Assembly: GCA_027487845.1 (NCBI GenBank)
Contig: JAIYCV010000024.1
Span: 1 to 64,000, forward strand
Source of the DNA: Flammeovirgaceae bacterium
Lineage (GTDB): Bacteria > Bacteroidota > Bacteroidia > Cytophagales > Cyclobacteriaceae
Length of the DNA: 64,000 nt
Direction of reading: 5' to 3'
Shown here: positions 9,841 to 19,323 of the stretch, piece after piece
Numbering within the stretch: the first letter of the stretch is position 1
Layout: each line of letters opens with the position of its first letter
Translations under genes and position numbers: made by a program
Notes under the pieces: model-generated
The model's input: only the letters and a program-made list of their open reading frames with translations
What the model was told of the DNA's origin: nothing
Databases searched by the model: none

Positions 9841-9848
9841 TATTTTTG
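9841..9848 (+). promoter_or_regulatory. -7 promoter box TATTTTTG
   Basis: Exact match to the Bacteroidota TAnnTTTG box, 17 nt before the ATG at 9866. No well-spaced -33 TTTG is visible, so this is a modest call. Confidence 0.35.
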
Positions 9849-9865
9849 AACCAAAATTGCGCTAT

Positions 9866-10867
9866 ATGAGATTTTCATTTTTAATTCTTTGCCTCTTGTT
9901 GCTATCTATTGTAAATGTAAAAGGGCAAGCGATCAGACTAAACGGGAGCTGGAAATTTCGCGTAGGCGACAAATCAACATGGGCTACTGCGAGTTATGTT
10001 GATACGGACTGGGAAGACATTCGGGTTCCCTCAGCCTGGGAGGATGAAGGATTTAACGGCTACGATGGCTTTGCTTGGTATCGAAAAAAGTTTGACGGAA
10101 AAAGACTGTCGAAAGAGGAAACGTACTATTTGAATCTCGGCTACATAGATGACTGCGATGAGGTTTATTTAAATGGAAAATTAATAGGTGCGTCAGGATC
10201 GATGCCTCCAAAATTTAAAACCGCGTATCAAAGTGAACGAAAATATACCATCGACAACGAAGTACTCAACTTCAATGGCGACAACCTAATTGCGATCCGC
10301 GTTTTTGATGTTACACAAGGCGGGGGAATCATTGATGGCGAACTGGGAGTTTACCGCGCACCCAAAAGCAGAATGCTAATTGACCTAGCCGGCCTTTGGC
10401 AATTCACCACAACACGAAATGAAAAGCCGCTTGGCGCTGATGCCGAATGGACAAAAATAATGGTGCCTTCAGCTTGGGAACATCAAGGCTATTTCAAATA
10501 CGATGGCTACGGGTGGTATCGAAAGACATTTACCGTCCCAACTACTTTTTCTGAAAAAGAAGAGGAGATTGTTTTAGTACTTGGAAAAATAGATGACTTT
10601 GACAAAACTTATTTGAACGGAAAGCTCATTGGCGAAACCAATGATGGAAGGGAATACGGCCGAAGTGGTTCTTATGACCGAACGCGGGTTTATACAATTC
10701 CAGATGGCTTGCTCAAAAAAGGAGTAACCAATGTGATTGAAGTGCTGGTAGACGACATGGGGAACATAGGCGGAATCTACGAAGGCCCAATTGGTATTAC
10801 TACTCGCTCTGCATATCAGCGCTATTTCAAAAATAGCTTAGAATCATTTTTTTGGAAGTATGAATAA
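9866..10867 (+). CDS. Secreted protein with two tandem GH2-type sugar-binding jelly rolls
   Basis: 333 residues from the ATG at 9866, which opens a signal peptide ending near VKGQA. Two homologous halves follow. Half one has LNGSWKF, VPSAWEDEGFNGYDGFAWYRK and YLNGKLIG. Half two has LAGLWQF, VPSAWEHQGYFKYDGYGWYRK and YLNGKLIG. Both match the N-terminal sugar-binding domain of GH2 beta-galactosidases/glucuronidases. The immunoglobulin-like domain and catalytic TIM barrel are absent, so it is probably a carbohydrate-binding protein and not a hydrolase. The stop is followed by a perfect hairpin, CGTCCGCAGGCGGACG (10900-10915). Confidence 0.75.
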   Translation: MRFSFLILCLLLLSIVNVKGQAIRLNGSWKFRVGDKSTWATASYVDTDWEDIRVPSAWEDEGFNGYDGFAWYRKKFDGKRLSKEETYYLNLGYIDDCDEVYLNGKLIGASGSMPPKFKTAYQSERKYTIDNEVLNFNGDNLIAIRVFDVTQGGGIIDGELGVYRAPKSRMLIDLAGLWQFTTTRNEKPLGADAEWTKIMVPSAWEHQGYFKYDGYGWYRKTFTVPTTFSEKEEEIVLVLGKIDDFDKTYLNGKLIGETNDGREYGRSGSYDRTRVYTIPDGLLKKGVTNVIEVLVDDMGNIGGIYEGPIGITTRSAYQRYFKNSLESFFWKYE

Positions 10868-11025
10868 TCTAACCTAGGATTAAACACCACTTTCATATCC
10901 GTCCGCAGGCGGACGATCATGACTCAAATCGAACGGAAGGGGGTTTAAAAAATGCATTTTGGAGCTTATTTTAAGCCTTTTTTGGTGGCATCGTTGTTGA
11001 ATAGCGGAAGGAATACCATTCAATT

Positions 11026-13473
11026 ATGCTACGCAACTACTTCCTCATTGCCAGAAGAAATTTCTTAAAGAATCCTGTTTTCTCTTTCATCAACATGATT
11101 GGCTTGTCATTGGGCATGGCCGCCTTCATATTGATTTTTCAATACATTAGTTTTGAAAAAAGCGTGAATGGTTTTCACGCCAACCTGCCCAACCTTTATC
11201 GAATTCTATTAGAAGTTTCCTTTCAGGGGGAAACACATACTTGGGAATCTGTGCCTCCGGCATTGGGGCCGCTAGCAAAAGACAAGTTTCCGGAAGTGAA
11301 GTCGTATTGCAGGGTTATTGCCGGAAGTGGCAATGGCGTGGTAACTTTTGAGAAAGAAAATAAAAAAGAACCCAAATCATTTCGCGAAGAAAAGATTGTG
11401 TATGCCGATGGTAACTTCTTTCAAGTGTTCTCATTTGGGCAGCAAATTGGCAACGCAAATGGCATCGAACTACCAAATACCGTTGCGATATCTAAAGCGA
11501 GTGCCGTAAAGTATTTCGAACAAGAGAATCCAATCGGAAAAGTACTTACGCTGAATAATCAATTCGGTAAAACCCTTTATACTGTTACTTCAGTTTACGC
11601 GGATTTTCCTGCAAACTCAGATCTGCAATATGACATGGTGTTTTCGCTTCAAACGCTGGCAAACCCTGCGAACCTTAACGGAAACTCATGGGCAAGCTTA
11701 GAAAGTTTGGACACTCAGTTTATCGAAACCTATCTGCTTTTAAACAATACTGCCAACTATCGTTCATTCGAATCAAAACTGAATGAAGCTAAAAAGAAGC
11801 TAAGGCCAGAAGCTGAAGAAATCATCCGGTTACAACCAATGACTTCCATGCACCTGCCCTCTTCGCTTTCCGATTACTACAGAACTTCGGGCAATCTGAA
11901 ATTCATCTACATCCTGCAAGGCATTGCTATTTTAATTTTAGTGATCGCCTGGTTCAACTACATCAATCTATCCACCGCTAGCGCAATGAAAAGGGCAAAA
12001 GAGGTAGGCATTCGGAAAGTAAATGGCGCAACCAAAGCACAATTGATCAGACAGTTTTTAGGCGAATCGCTACTCATGAACCTTGGTGCATTTATGATTG
12101 CGTTGGCAATGGTAAACATCATTCAAAAAATGTATAACGAACTCATCGGAAAAAATCTCTCGCTGAGTGTATTATCCGAAAATCAATTGTGGCTGGTGGG
12201 TCTACTGCTTCTTGTAGTTGGCAGCGTGGGCTCTGGGGCTTACACGTCTTTTGCCCTTTCTTCATTCAAACCTTCGGAAACGTTAAAAGGGATATTCAGT
12301 AAATCCGATCGCGGACAGCTGTTACGAAAATCGTTAGTTGTTTTTCAATTTACTATTTCAATCATTCTTATAGCCTCCACGTTGGTGCTTTATCGGCAAT
12401 TGAGTTACATGCAAAATGAAGACCTTGGCGTGAAGATAGACCAGCTAGTGGTTTTATCCGGGCCGGAAGTTATTGCGGACACCACCATTAAAACAAGAAC
12501 ACGCGCATTTAGGAATGAGTTGGACCAACAAGCTTTTGTGGCCGATCAAAGTATGTCGGGCAGTGTGCCAAGCACTTGGTATAATTATTCGACAGGTGGC
12601 TTTACAAAAGCTAATCCTCAACCAGGTGATGAAAAAATCAACTATTCTATCATGTACATTGATGAACGTTTTCTGCCTTTGTATGAAATTAAAATTCTTG
12701 CCGGAAAGAATTTTACCCAAGAGGATTGCGCCAAAAGTTTTAATACTAACGATAAGATGATAGTGAACGAACGAGCTTCTAAACTATTGGGCTTTGAATC
12801 TGCGGATAAAGCGGTCGGGCAACTCATCCTAACAGATGGGAACAAAAAATATGAGATAACAGCTGTAATTAACGACTATCATCATCAGTCGTTGCATAAA
12901 ACAATTGAGCCACTGATTATCTACCCCATGAATAATGCACATTATTTCACGGTCAAAATTTCCGGTGATCACATTCAAGAAAATATGAAACAATTGGAAA
13001 AACTATACAAACAATATTTTCCTGGTAATCCCTTTGAGTTTTTCTTTGTGGATGAGAATTACAACAAACAATACAAAGCTGAGCAGCAATACGGGCTTAT
13101 CTTCACCATTGCTTCCTTGCTAGCAATCTTTATCGCTTGCCTCGGTTTATTTGGCTTAGCTTCATTTACAGTGGAACAACGGATAAAGGAGATTGGCATC
13201 AGAAAAGTATTGGGCGCCAGCGTTTTTCAAATCAGCAAATTGGTATCAAAAGACTTTTTGATTTTGGTGACGATTTCAATTCTCATTGCCACTCCCCTAT
13301 CGTGGTATGCCATGAATCAATGGCTTCAGGGCTTTCCTTATCGCACTGAAATTACCTGGTGGATTTTTGGGATTGCTGGAATGGTAGCTGTACTGATTGC
13401 TTTGATTACCGTGAGCTCGCAGGCTATTAAAGCAGCGGTGAGTAATCCAGTGGAGAGTTTGAGAAGTGAATAG
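11026..13473 (+). CDS. FtsX/MacB-type ABC transporter permease (paralogue 2)
   Basis: 815 residues, same architecture as the permease at 4273: an N-terminal TM helix (FSFINMIGLSLGMAAFILIF), a periplasmic core, an FtsX domain near residues 300-420 (NLSTASAMKRAKEVGIRKVNGA), a second core, and an FtsX domain near 700-805 (VEQRIKEIGIRKVLGAS). The C-terminus is SNPVESLRSE. Its closest relative in the window appears to be the 13595 gene, as the last 60 residues are nearly identical (WYAMNQWLQGF.YRTEI.WWIF). No ATP-binding subunit lies nearby. Confidence 0.9.
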   Translation: MLRNYFLIARRNFLKNPVFSFINMIGLSLGMAAFILIFQYISFEKSVNGFHANLPNLYRILLEVSFQGETHTWESVPPALGPLAKDKFPEVKSYCRVIAGSGNGVVTFEKENKKEPKSFREEKIVYADGNFFQVFSFGQQIGNANGIELPNTVAISKASAVKYFEQENPIGKVLTLNNQFGKTLYTVTSVYADFPANSDLQYDMVFSLQTLANPANLNGNSWASLESLDTQFIETYLLLNNTANYRSFESKLNEAKKKLRPEAEEIIRLQPMTSMHLPSSLSDYYRTSGNLKFIYILQGIAILILVIAWFNYINLSTASAMKRAKEVGIRKVNGATKAQLIRQFLGESLLMNLGAFMIALAMVNIIQKMYNELIGKNLSLSVLSENQLWLVGLLLLVVGSVGSGAYTSFALSSFKPSETLKGIFSKSDRGQLLRKSLVVFQFTISIILIASTLVLYRQLSYMQNEDLGVKIDQLVVLSGPEVIADTTIKTRTRAFRNELDQQAFVADQSMSGSVPSTWYNYSTGGFTKANPQPGDEKINYSIMYIDERFLPLYEIKILAGKNFTQEDCAKSFNTNDKMIVNERASKLLGFESADKAVGQLILTDGNKKYEITAVINDYHHQSLHKTIEPLIIYPMNNAHYFTVKISGDHIQENMKQLEKLYKQYFPGNPFEFFFVDENYNKQYKAEQQYGLIFTIASLLAIFIACLGLFGLASFTVEQRIKEIGIRKVLGASVFQISKLVSKDFLILVTISILIATPLSWYAMNQWLQGFPYRTEITWWIFGIAGMVAVLIALITVSSQAIKAAVSNPVESLRSE

Positions 13474-13482
13474 AATATACAA

Positions 13483-13554
13483 GTTGCAGGTTACAGGTTG
13501 CAAGTTGCAAGGTTGGGGAATATCTCACTTGTAACATGGGACTTGAAACTTGTA
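13483..13554. repeat. Facing heptad-repeat arrays (long imperfect hairpin)
   Basis: Left arm: four 7-bp units GTTGCAG, GTTACAG, GTTGCAA, GTTGCAA (13483-13510). Right arm: ACTTGTA, ACATGGG, ACTTGAA, ACTTGTA (13527-13554). The right units are reverse complements of the left type. A 16-nt spacer separates the arms. The same unit family flanks the four-helix-bundle gene at 40689-41156 and occurs as a half-array at 18803. Confidence 0.7.
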
Positions 13555-13594
13555 ACCCAAAACCATTTTAAAATAGCACCCTGAAATTAACTAT

Positions 13595-15955
13595 ATGATT
13601 CGTAATTACTTCACCACTGCTTTCCGCAACCTGCTGCGCTCGCCCTTGTTTTCGACCATCAATTTATTGGGCATGGTGCTGGGCATTACATGCAGTTCGC
13701 TTATTCTGCTATACACCTGGGATGAACTTCATTATGATCAGTTTCATACGAACGCTAAAAATATTTACCGCATCACTACGCAGCAAGAAAAAGCAACAAC
13801 TGTCGGAGTGGTAACACCCGGGCCACTTGCACCTGAGTTGAGAAGTAATTTTCCGGAAATTGTAAACACAGCTCGTGTGGGCAAGTGGAGCGGTGTATTC
13901 AAAACAAAAGACGCACTGTTTGCCGAAAATGAAATCTACTTTGCCGATAATTCACTGTTGCACATATTTGATTTTCCGTTGGTGAAGGGAGATGTGAAAA
14001 CCGTACTCACCCAACCCAATCACCTAGTGCTCAATGAACGAATGGCCGAAAAATACTTTGGCGCAGAATGGAAAACCAGAGCCGATGTATTAGGCACAAC
14101 CTTTCGCCTAAACAATGAAAGCGATTTTGTGCTGGCAGGAGTTGTTCAAAACGCGCCCTCTAACTCTTCGTTTCAGTTCGACTTTTTACTTTCCTTTAAT
14201 TATTTACTGGGCGACCGTTGGAGTTACAATTGGGGCAGCTACAACTTCATCACCTACGTGCAACTGAGGCATGATCATCAGATCGAAGCCTTCACCACCA
14301 AAATTAAGAATGTTCTTCGCAACCACGACAAAGAAGCTGGTTTTAACCTTTATACTCAGCCACTCACTGAAATATATCTTCATCCGCTGGATTATGATTT
14401 GTGGACCAAAAAAGGCAATCTCTTGTTTATAAAAATCTTCGTCATCATCGGCATAGGAATTTTACTCATCGCTTGCTTTAACTTTATTAATCTTTCCACT
14501 GCGCAATCCACCAATCGATCCAAGGAAGTGGGCATCCGCAAAACCATCGGTGCGAGTCGAGCGCAAATTTTCGTGCAGTTTCTCGGAGAATCACTGCTTA
14601 TTGTTGGTTGTGCAGCCATACTCTCGCGTGGGTTAATTGATTTGGTGCTACCCTATTTCAATATTCTTTCGGGCAAAGAATTAACACTACATCCGCTCAA
14701 TAAAATTTTCTTTGCACTACTTCTTGTATTTACACTTATCATTGGATTTCTGGCAAGTCTTTACCCAGCTTCGCTGCTTTCGTCATTTCAGCCAATCAAA
14801 ACATTGCGGGGAATTCTTCCAAAACGAGCCGGTGGTCGCTTCCGTGAAGTACTGGTAGTAGCACAATTTAGTATTGCCATTATTTTAATGATTGGCACAG
14901 CGGTAATCTATGAACAACTTTTATTCATTCAACAGAAAGACCTCGGTTTTGAAAAAGAGCAATTAATGTATGTGGGGCTGGGTGGGAACTTAAGAGAAAA
15001 CGAAGAAGTATTTCGCGAAGAGCTGATGCGGCAGCACGAAGTAATAGGAGCATCCGCTGCCACTTCGATTTTAGTCAACAACAACAATTATTCAAAAATA
15101 GAGTGGGAAGGTCAGCAAAAAGGTCAAGAACTAACCATCACCCAAATGAATGCCGATCCGTATTTCATCCCCCTCATGGATATGAAAATGGTGCACGGTA
15201 AAAATTTCTCACTTTCCGTAGCGGGTGACTCCTCCGCCTACATCATCAACGAAACAGCTGCTAAAAATATGGGCTTTGCCGGAGACGATGCCATTGGCAA
15301 AGAAATTGGCTTTTGGGGAACGAAAGGAAAAGTTATTGGTGTGGTGCGCGATTTTCATTTTCGCCCTATGAATGTACCCATTGAACCCTTCATCATGCGC
15401 TACCAGGCAAAGACATTCTACTTCAATATGCTGGTAAAAGTAAAACCTAATCAGGTGGCCAACTTTATTGAGAAGCTACCTGAACTCTACCAAAAATTTG
15501 ATAAAGAAAATCCATTGAACTATGGATTCGTTGATGAACAGTTGAACAAACAATATAAGAGCGAACAACGCGCAGGAACTATACTCGCCAACTTTACCGG
15601 GCTTTCAATTTTCATTACCTGCCTTGGCTTGCTGGGGTTAGCGGCCTTCGCTGCTGAACAACGCACCAAAGAAATAGGCATCCGCAAGGTAATGGGTGCA
15701 TCAGTAACAGGCATTGTGCAATTGCTATCCAAAGACTTCATACGACTTATTCTAATGGCGATTATAATCGGTACTCCGTTAGCGTGGTATGCGATGAATC
15801 AATGGTTACAAGGTTTTGCGTACCGCACAGAAATTCATTGGTGGATTTTTGTAGTTACCGGATGTGTAGCCGCTATAATTGCACTTGCTACAGTCAGCTC
15901 TCAGGCAATTAAAGCAGCAATGAGTAATCCAGTGGAGAGTTTGAGAAGCGAGTGA
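13595..15955 (+). CDS. FtsX/MacB-type ABC transporter permease (paralogue 3)
   Basis: 786 residues. N-terminal TM helix (STINLLGMVLGITCSSLILLY), periplasmic core, FtsX domain from about residue 290 (FINLSTAQSTNRSKEVGIRK), central TM helix (FSIAIILMIGTAVIYEQL), second core, and FtsX domain near 680-780 (AEQRTKEIGIRKVMGAS), ending SNPVESLRSE. It is separated from the preceding permease by a heptad-repeat hairpin, so the two are not tightly co-transcribed. It needs an ATPase encoded elsewhere. Substrate unknown. Confidence 0.9.
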   Translation: MIRNYFTTAFRNLLRSPLFSTINLLGMVLGITCSSLILLYTWDELHYDQFHTNAKNIYRITTQQEKATTVGVVTPGPLAPELRSNFPEIVNTARVGKWSGVFKTKDALFAENEIYFADNSLLHIFDFPLVKGDVKTVLTQPNHLVLNERMAEKYFGAEWKTRADVLGTTFRLNNESDFVLAGVVQNAPSNSSFQFDFLLSFNYLLGDRWSYNWGSYNFITYVQLRHDHQIEAFTTKIKNVLRNHDKEAGFNLYTQPLTEIYLHPLDYDLWTKKGNLLFIKIFVIIGIGILLIACFNFINLSTAQSTNRSKEVGIRKTIGASRAQIFVQFLGESLLIVGCAAILSRGLIDLVLPYFNILSGKELTLHPLNKIFFALLLVFTLIIGFLASLYPASLLSSFQPIKTLRGILPKRAGGRFREVLVVAQFSIAIILMIGTAVIYEQLLFIQQKDLGFEKEQLMYVGLGGNLRENEEVFREELMRQHEVIGASAATSILVNNNNYSKIEWEGQQKGQELTITQMNADPYFIPLMDMKMVHGKNFSLSVAGDSSAYIINETAAKNMGFAGDDAIGKEIGFWGTKGKVIGVVRDFHFRPMNVPIEPFIMRYQAKTFYFNMLVKVKPNQVANFIEKLPELYQKFDKENPLNYGFVDEQLNKQYKSEQRAGTILANFTGLSIFITCLGLLGLAAFAAEQRTKEIGIRKVMGASVTGIVQLLSKDFIRLILMAIIIGTPLAWYAMNQWLQGFAYRTEIHWWIFVVTGCVAAIIALATVSSQAIKAAMSNPVESLRSE

Positions 15956-16012
15956 AACATGTAAAATACAAAAGCCAAGAGCTTCCACACTTTAAAAGTT
16001 CAAAACTATCCT

Positions 16013-16378
16013 ATGAAAAATCTACTTTTAGTCTTCTTAAATCTTTTGTCAGTCGTATCACTAGCGCAATCAGCCGAAGCTGAGCTTATTCAGGTTACTA
16101 AAGAAGGAATCCGTGAAGCAAAGGAAGTTACTTTCACTACCGCTGGCAACACCTTACAAATTGGTGATCTGCTCTTTCCCTGTTCAACTAACACCCATGT
16201 TAAACTGAAACATGAAAATAGTATCTACCAAGTAGAGTTCTTTCTGCAAAAAAATACAACGATAAGAAGTACCACCGACTCCTCCTTTAAGCGAGCGTGG
16301 TTTGCGCTTCCCTTCAAATCGCAAAGTGAAGCGAAAGAGTTTGTTCGCTTATTTCAAAAAGTAAGTATAAGCCATTAA
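16013..16378 (+). CDS. Small secreted protein of unknown function
   Basis: 121 residues with a typical signal peptide (MKNLLLVFLNLLSVVSLAQS). The mature region has a beta-like pattern (VTFTTAGNTLQIGDLLF) and a single Cys, and ends in a helical segment (EAKEFVRLFQKV). I recognise no family. It sits 57 nt after one permease and 23 nt before the next, so it may be co-expressed with the permease at 16402 as a periplasmic accessory protein. That link rests on position only. Confidence 0.65.
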   Translation: MKNLLLVFLNLLSVVSLAQSAEAELIQVTKEGIREAKEVTFTTAGNTLQIGDLLFPCSTNTHVKLKHENSIYQVEFFLQKNTTIRSTTDSSFKRAWFALPFKSQSEAKEFVRLFQKVSISH

Positions 16379-16401
16379 ACAGTATCTAACGTCTTAAAAT
16401 T

Positions 16402-18795
16402 ATGCTATCAAACTATTTTAAAATTGCGCTTCGAAACATTTTACGCTACAAATCTTTTAGCGCAATCAATTTGTTTGGCCTCACCATCTCCCTCACCTGC
16501 GTGCTGGCCATTGGCTTATACATTGCCGACGAGTATTCGTTTGATCGCTATCACGAGAAGGTTGATCGCATCTATCAAGTAACGGCTACCATCAATTACG
16601 ATGGGCAGACAATGAAGTGGAGCACCACGCCTAACAAAGTGGTTCCCACTATTTCGAAAGACATCCCTGAAGTGGAGAAAGCTTCCCACTTATTCCACCA
16701 CAACTTTGGTGATTTGGCTTTTGTTTCTACCGACAAGATAAAATCATCAGAAACCCACTTCTTCTGGGCAGATCAAGAACTGTTTGACATCCTTACAATC
16801 CCCTTTCTCGCGGGCGACAGCAGAACGGCATTAACACGGGCAAACACAGTCGCCATCAGTGAATCCTCGGCCATCAAGTATTTTGGCGGAAGTCAACAAG
16901 CCATCGGGAAAACCCTGAAAATTGACAATGAATTAGAGCTTGAAGTAACAGGCGTTTTCAAAAATCAACCTGCAAATTCACAATTTCAGTTTCAGATGCT
17001 CGCTTCATTTCAATCCAACTGGTTTGGCAAATCGCAAAATCAGAATTGGGGCAATGCAAGCTTCCAATCGTTGGTGTTGCTTCTGCCCAACGCCTCTGCA
17101 AAAAATGTAGATGAAAAACTTGAAAAAATAATAGCCTCTAACATCGAAAAAGATAACCGGTGGTTTACGCTTCACCTCACACCTTTAAAAGACCTCCATT
17201 TATACTCACCTGAGATAAAAGCAATGAGTGGCTCGGGTGCCAGCAGCGATATAAGGCAAATTAAGATTGTAGGATTGTTGGGCCTAATTGTATTGTTTAT
17301 TGCCGCCTTCAATTACATAAATCTGTCGACAGCGCAAGCGCAACGAAGGGCAAAAGAAATTGGTATCAATAAGACACTCGGTGCAACCCGCAATCAACTG
17401 GCTGCTAAATTCTTTTTTGAAACATGGTCATTTGTGCTTCTCTCCGTGGGTGCGTCCTTAGTTTTGTTTCTCACGGTCTTGCCTGCATTTAACTACATCA
17501 CTGGAAAAGTACTCACCTCAGCATTTCTTGGCCAGCCATTGTTTTGGATGTGTCTTGTACTTTTATTACTTGTTTTAAGTACTGTCGCTGGCTTGTATCC
17601 CGCCCTTTACCTTTCCTCTTTCTCGCCAAAGAGCGTGCTTAAATCGGCATTCAGTGCGAGTGGGTATCCTATATTCCGAAAAACGTTGGTGGTGTTGCAA
17701 TTCTCATCCTCCGTGGTGCTTATCATTTGCACCATTGGGTTGTTCCGTCAATTGAATTACATACAAAATAAAAACCTGGGGTACCAGCCGGAGCAAGTGG
17801 TATCCATATTGGTAACGGGCAGCGAAAACAAAGATCAGGTTAACAGTTTAAAAACCAGCTTCGAAGCACTCGCTGGAATAAAAAGAGTTTGCAAAGCGCA
17901 GGCTTACCCGGGGCAAGGCGGCAGCGGAAGAAATATTTTGCCGTTGGATGGTCAAGGAAATGGAATTCCTCTTACTACTAATCGTGCTACGTCAGAAATC
18001 TTGGACGTGCTAAACATAAAACTATTAGCAGGAAAAACGCTGCCCGAGAAGCAAAAAGGAGATACTACTGTCCAGGTAGTGGTAAATAAAGTAACTGTCG
18101 ACTACCTGGGCCTCAGCCCAGAAAAGGCAATAGGCGCGCGTGTAGACATTCAAGGTTTTGATGGCAAGAGTGAAATTGTAGGGGTCATGGAAGACTTTCA
18201 TGCTAATTCACTTTATCAACCAATTGATGCTTATTGTTTTCATAATGCAGCAACCGAGGGTTACAATAGTCTGTTGGTGAAAATGGAAACCAAGGATGTG
18301 AGAAGCACCATGGCTTCACTAGAAAATACCTTTAAAGAAATCGTGCCCACCGCGTTCGAGTTTACTTTCATCGATCAATACCTCGAAAGGCTCTACGCGT
18401 CTGACAATCGGTTAGCCAAAATCGTTCTTACTTTCTCGACTATAGCGATTCTAATTGCCTGCTTAGGTCTCTATGCCATGGCCAGTTACACTACGGAACA
18501 ACGCACAAAAGAGATTGGAATCCGAAAAGTAATGGGTGCATCTGTAATTCAACTTTCGAATATGTTATCCAAAGACTTTATGATACTGGTGGTGATCAGC
18601 ATAGGTATAGCCATTCCAACAAGTTATTATTTCCTTGACAAATGGATGCAACAGTTTGCTTTCAGAACCAATATCAGTGCTGCGCTTTTTGTGTTGGCAG
18701 CCGCTGCCTCGTTGCTATTAGCATGGTTTACGGTGGCACTAAAAACCGTGAAAGCAGCCCAATCTAATCCAGTGGAAAGCCTGAGAAGCGAGTAA
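16402..18795 (+). CDS. FtsX/MacB-type ABC transporter permease (paralogue 4)
   Basis: 797 residues, the most diverged of the four paralogues. N-terminal TM helix (FSAINLFGLTISLTCVLAIGLYI), core, FtsX domain near residue 300 (YINLSTAQAQRRAKEIGINKTLGA), central TM helix (FSSSVVLIICTIGLF), second core with Gly-rich QGGSGRN, and a final FtsX domain near 690-790 (TEQRTKEIGIRKVMGAS). It keeps the common ending SNPVESLRSE. Partner ATPase not in the window. Confidence 0.9.
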   Translation: MLSNYFKIALRNILRYKSFSAINLFGLTISLTCVLAIGLYIADEYSFDRYHEKVDRIYQVTATINYDGQTMKWSTTPNKVVPTISKDIPEVEKASHLFHHNFGDLAFVSTDKIKSSETHFFWADQELFDILTIPFLAGDSRTALTRANTVAISESSAIKYFGGSQQAIGKTLKIDNELELEVTGVFKNQPANSQFQFQMLASFQSNWFGKSQNQNWGNASFQSLVLLLPNASAKNVDEKLEKIIASNIEKDNRWFTLHLTPLKDLHLYSPEIKAMSGSGASSDIRQIKIVGLLGLIVLFIAAFNYINLSTAQAQRRAKEIGINKTLGATRNQLAAKFFFETWSFVLLSVGASLVLFLTVLPAFNYITGKVLTSAFLGQPLFWMCLVLLLLVLSTVAGLYPALYLSSFSPKSVLKSAFSASGYPIFRKTLVVLQFSSSVVLIICTIGLFRQLNYIQNKNLGYQPEQVVSILVTGSENKDQVNSLKTSFEALAGIKRVCKAQAYPGQGGSGRNILPLDGQGNGIPLTTNRATSEILDVLNIKLLAGKTLPEKQKGDTTVQVVVNKVTVDYLGLSPEKAIGARVDIQGFDGKSEIVGVMEDFHANSLYQPIDAYCFHNAATEGYNSLLVKMETKDVRSTMASLENTFKEIVPTAFEFTFIDQYLERLYASDNRLAKIVLTFSTIAILIACLGLYAMASYTTEQRTKEIGIRKVMGASVIQLSNMLSKDFMILVVISIGIAIPTSYYFLDKWMQQFAFRTNISAALFVLAAAASLLLAWFTVALKTVKAAQSNPVESLRSE

Positions 18796-18802
18796 GTAAT
18801 AA

Positions 18803-18827
18803 GTTGCAGGTTGCAAGTTGTAGGTTG
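18803..18827. repeat. Heptad-repeat half-array
   Basis: GTTGCAG, GTTGCAA, GTTGTAG, GTTG in direct orientation, 7 nt after the permease stop. Same unit as at 13483 and 40689. No facing array follows within 300 bp. Confidence 0.6.
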
Positions 18828-18885
18828 TTCGAAAAAATAACTAAACGCTAAATCATTATTTGTTGGATCGCATTTGTACGTGCTT

Positions 18886-19062
18886 GTCATCGCGAGGAAC
18901 GAAGCGATCTCTATCTCCTATTTTAGTCAACTTTATATTCGAAGCATGTGCGCGCTGGCCTGGCCAAAACAGGGGTAGGTTGTTTTTTAGGCGTCTGACA
19001 CCTTCGAGGTGTCTTGCCGCCTCTGAAATGAATGCAGACTGCTTCGCACCTCGCAGTGCCGA
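18886..19062. repeat. Dispersed palindromic repeat, two opposed arms
   Basis: Left arm at 18886-18911 begins GTCATCGCGAGGAACGAAGC; the opposed arm at 19039-19062 is GACTGCTTCGCACCTCGCAG followed by TGCC. Related arms recur at 60150-60180 and 60346-60373. Similar GTCATTGCGAGG-type repeats are known as interspersed palindromes in several bacterial phyla. This and the next hairpin cluster account for most of the 18796-19323 gap. Confidence 0.5.
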
Positions 19063-19129
19063 GGGGCATGCCTCGCAGTCACGGACCTCGCTGACCGCGG
19101 CACCATACAAAAAAATCTGACATTACAAC

Positions 19130-19214
19130 CCCGTATTTTCCACGGGTACCATACCGTGTTTTTCCACGGGTAACCCATACCGTGGAAAATACGGGTGCGA
19201 TACCGTGGAAAACC
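19130..19214. repeat. Nested hairpin cluster upstream of GC-rich orphan gene
   Basis: CCCGTATTTTCCACGG (19130-19145) and CCGTGGAAAATACGGG are perfect 16-bp inverted repeats. Between them lies CCGTG-TTTTTC-CACGG, and after them CGTGG-AAAA-CCACG, each a self-complementary hairpin. The cluster ends about 110 bp before the start at 19324. Confidence 0.6.
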
Positions 19215-19323
19215 ACGTTGACTTTTATTGAAAAGCGTTGGAGGTTTGTAGTGTGCAAAGCGCGTTTATTGCCCAACACTAAAAACAACAGTAGAAAAAG
19301 TAAAAAAACTAACGTTTACCACT

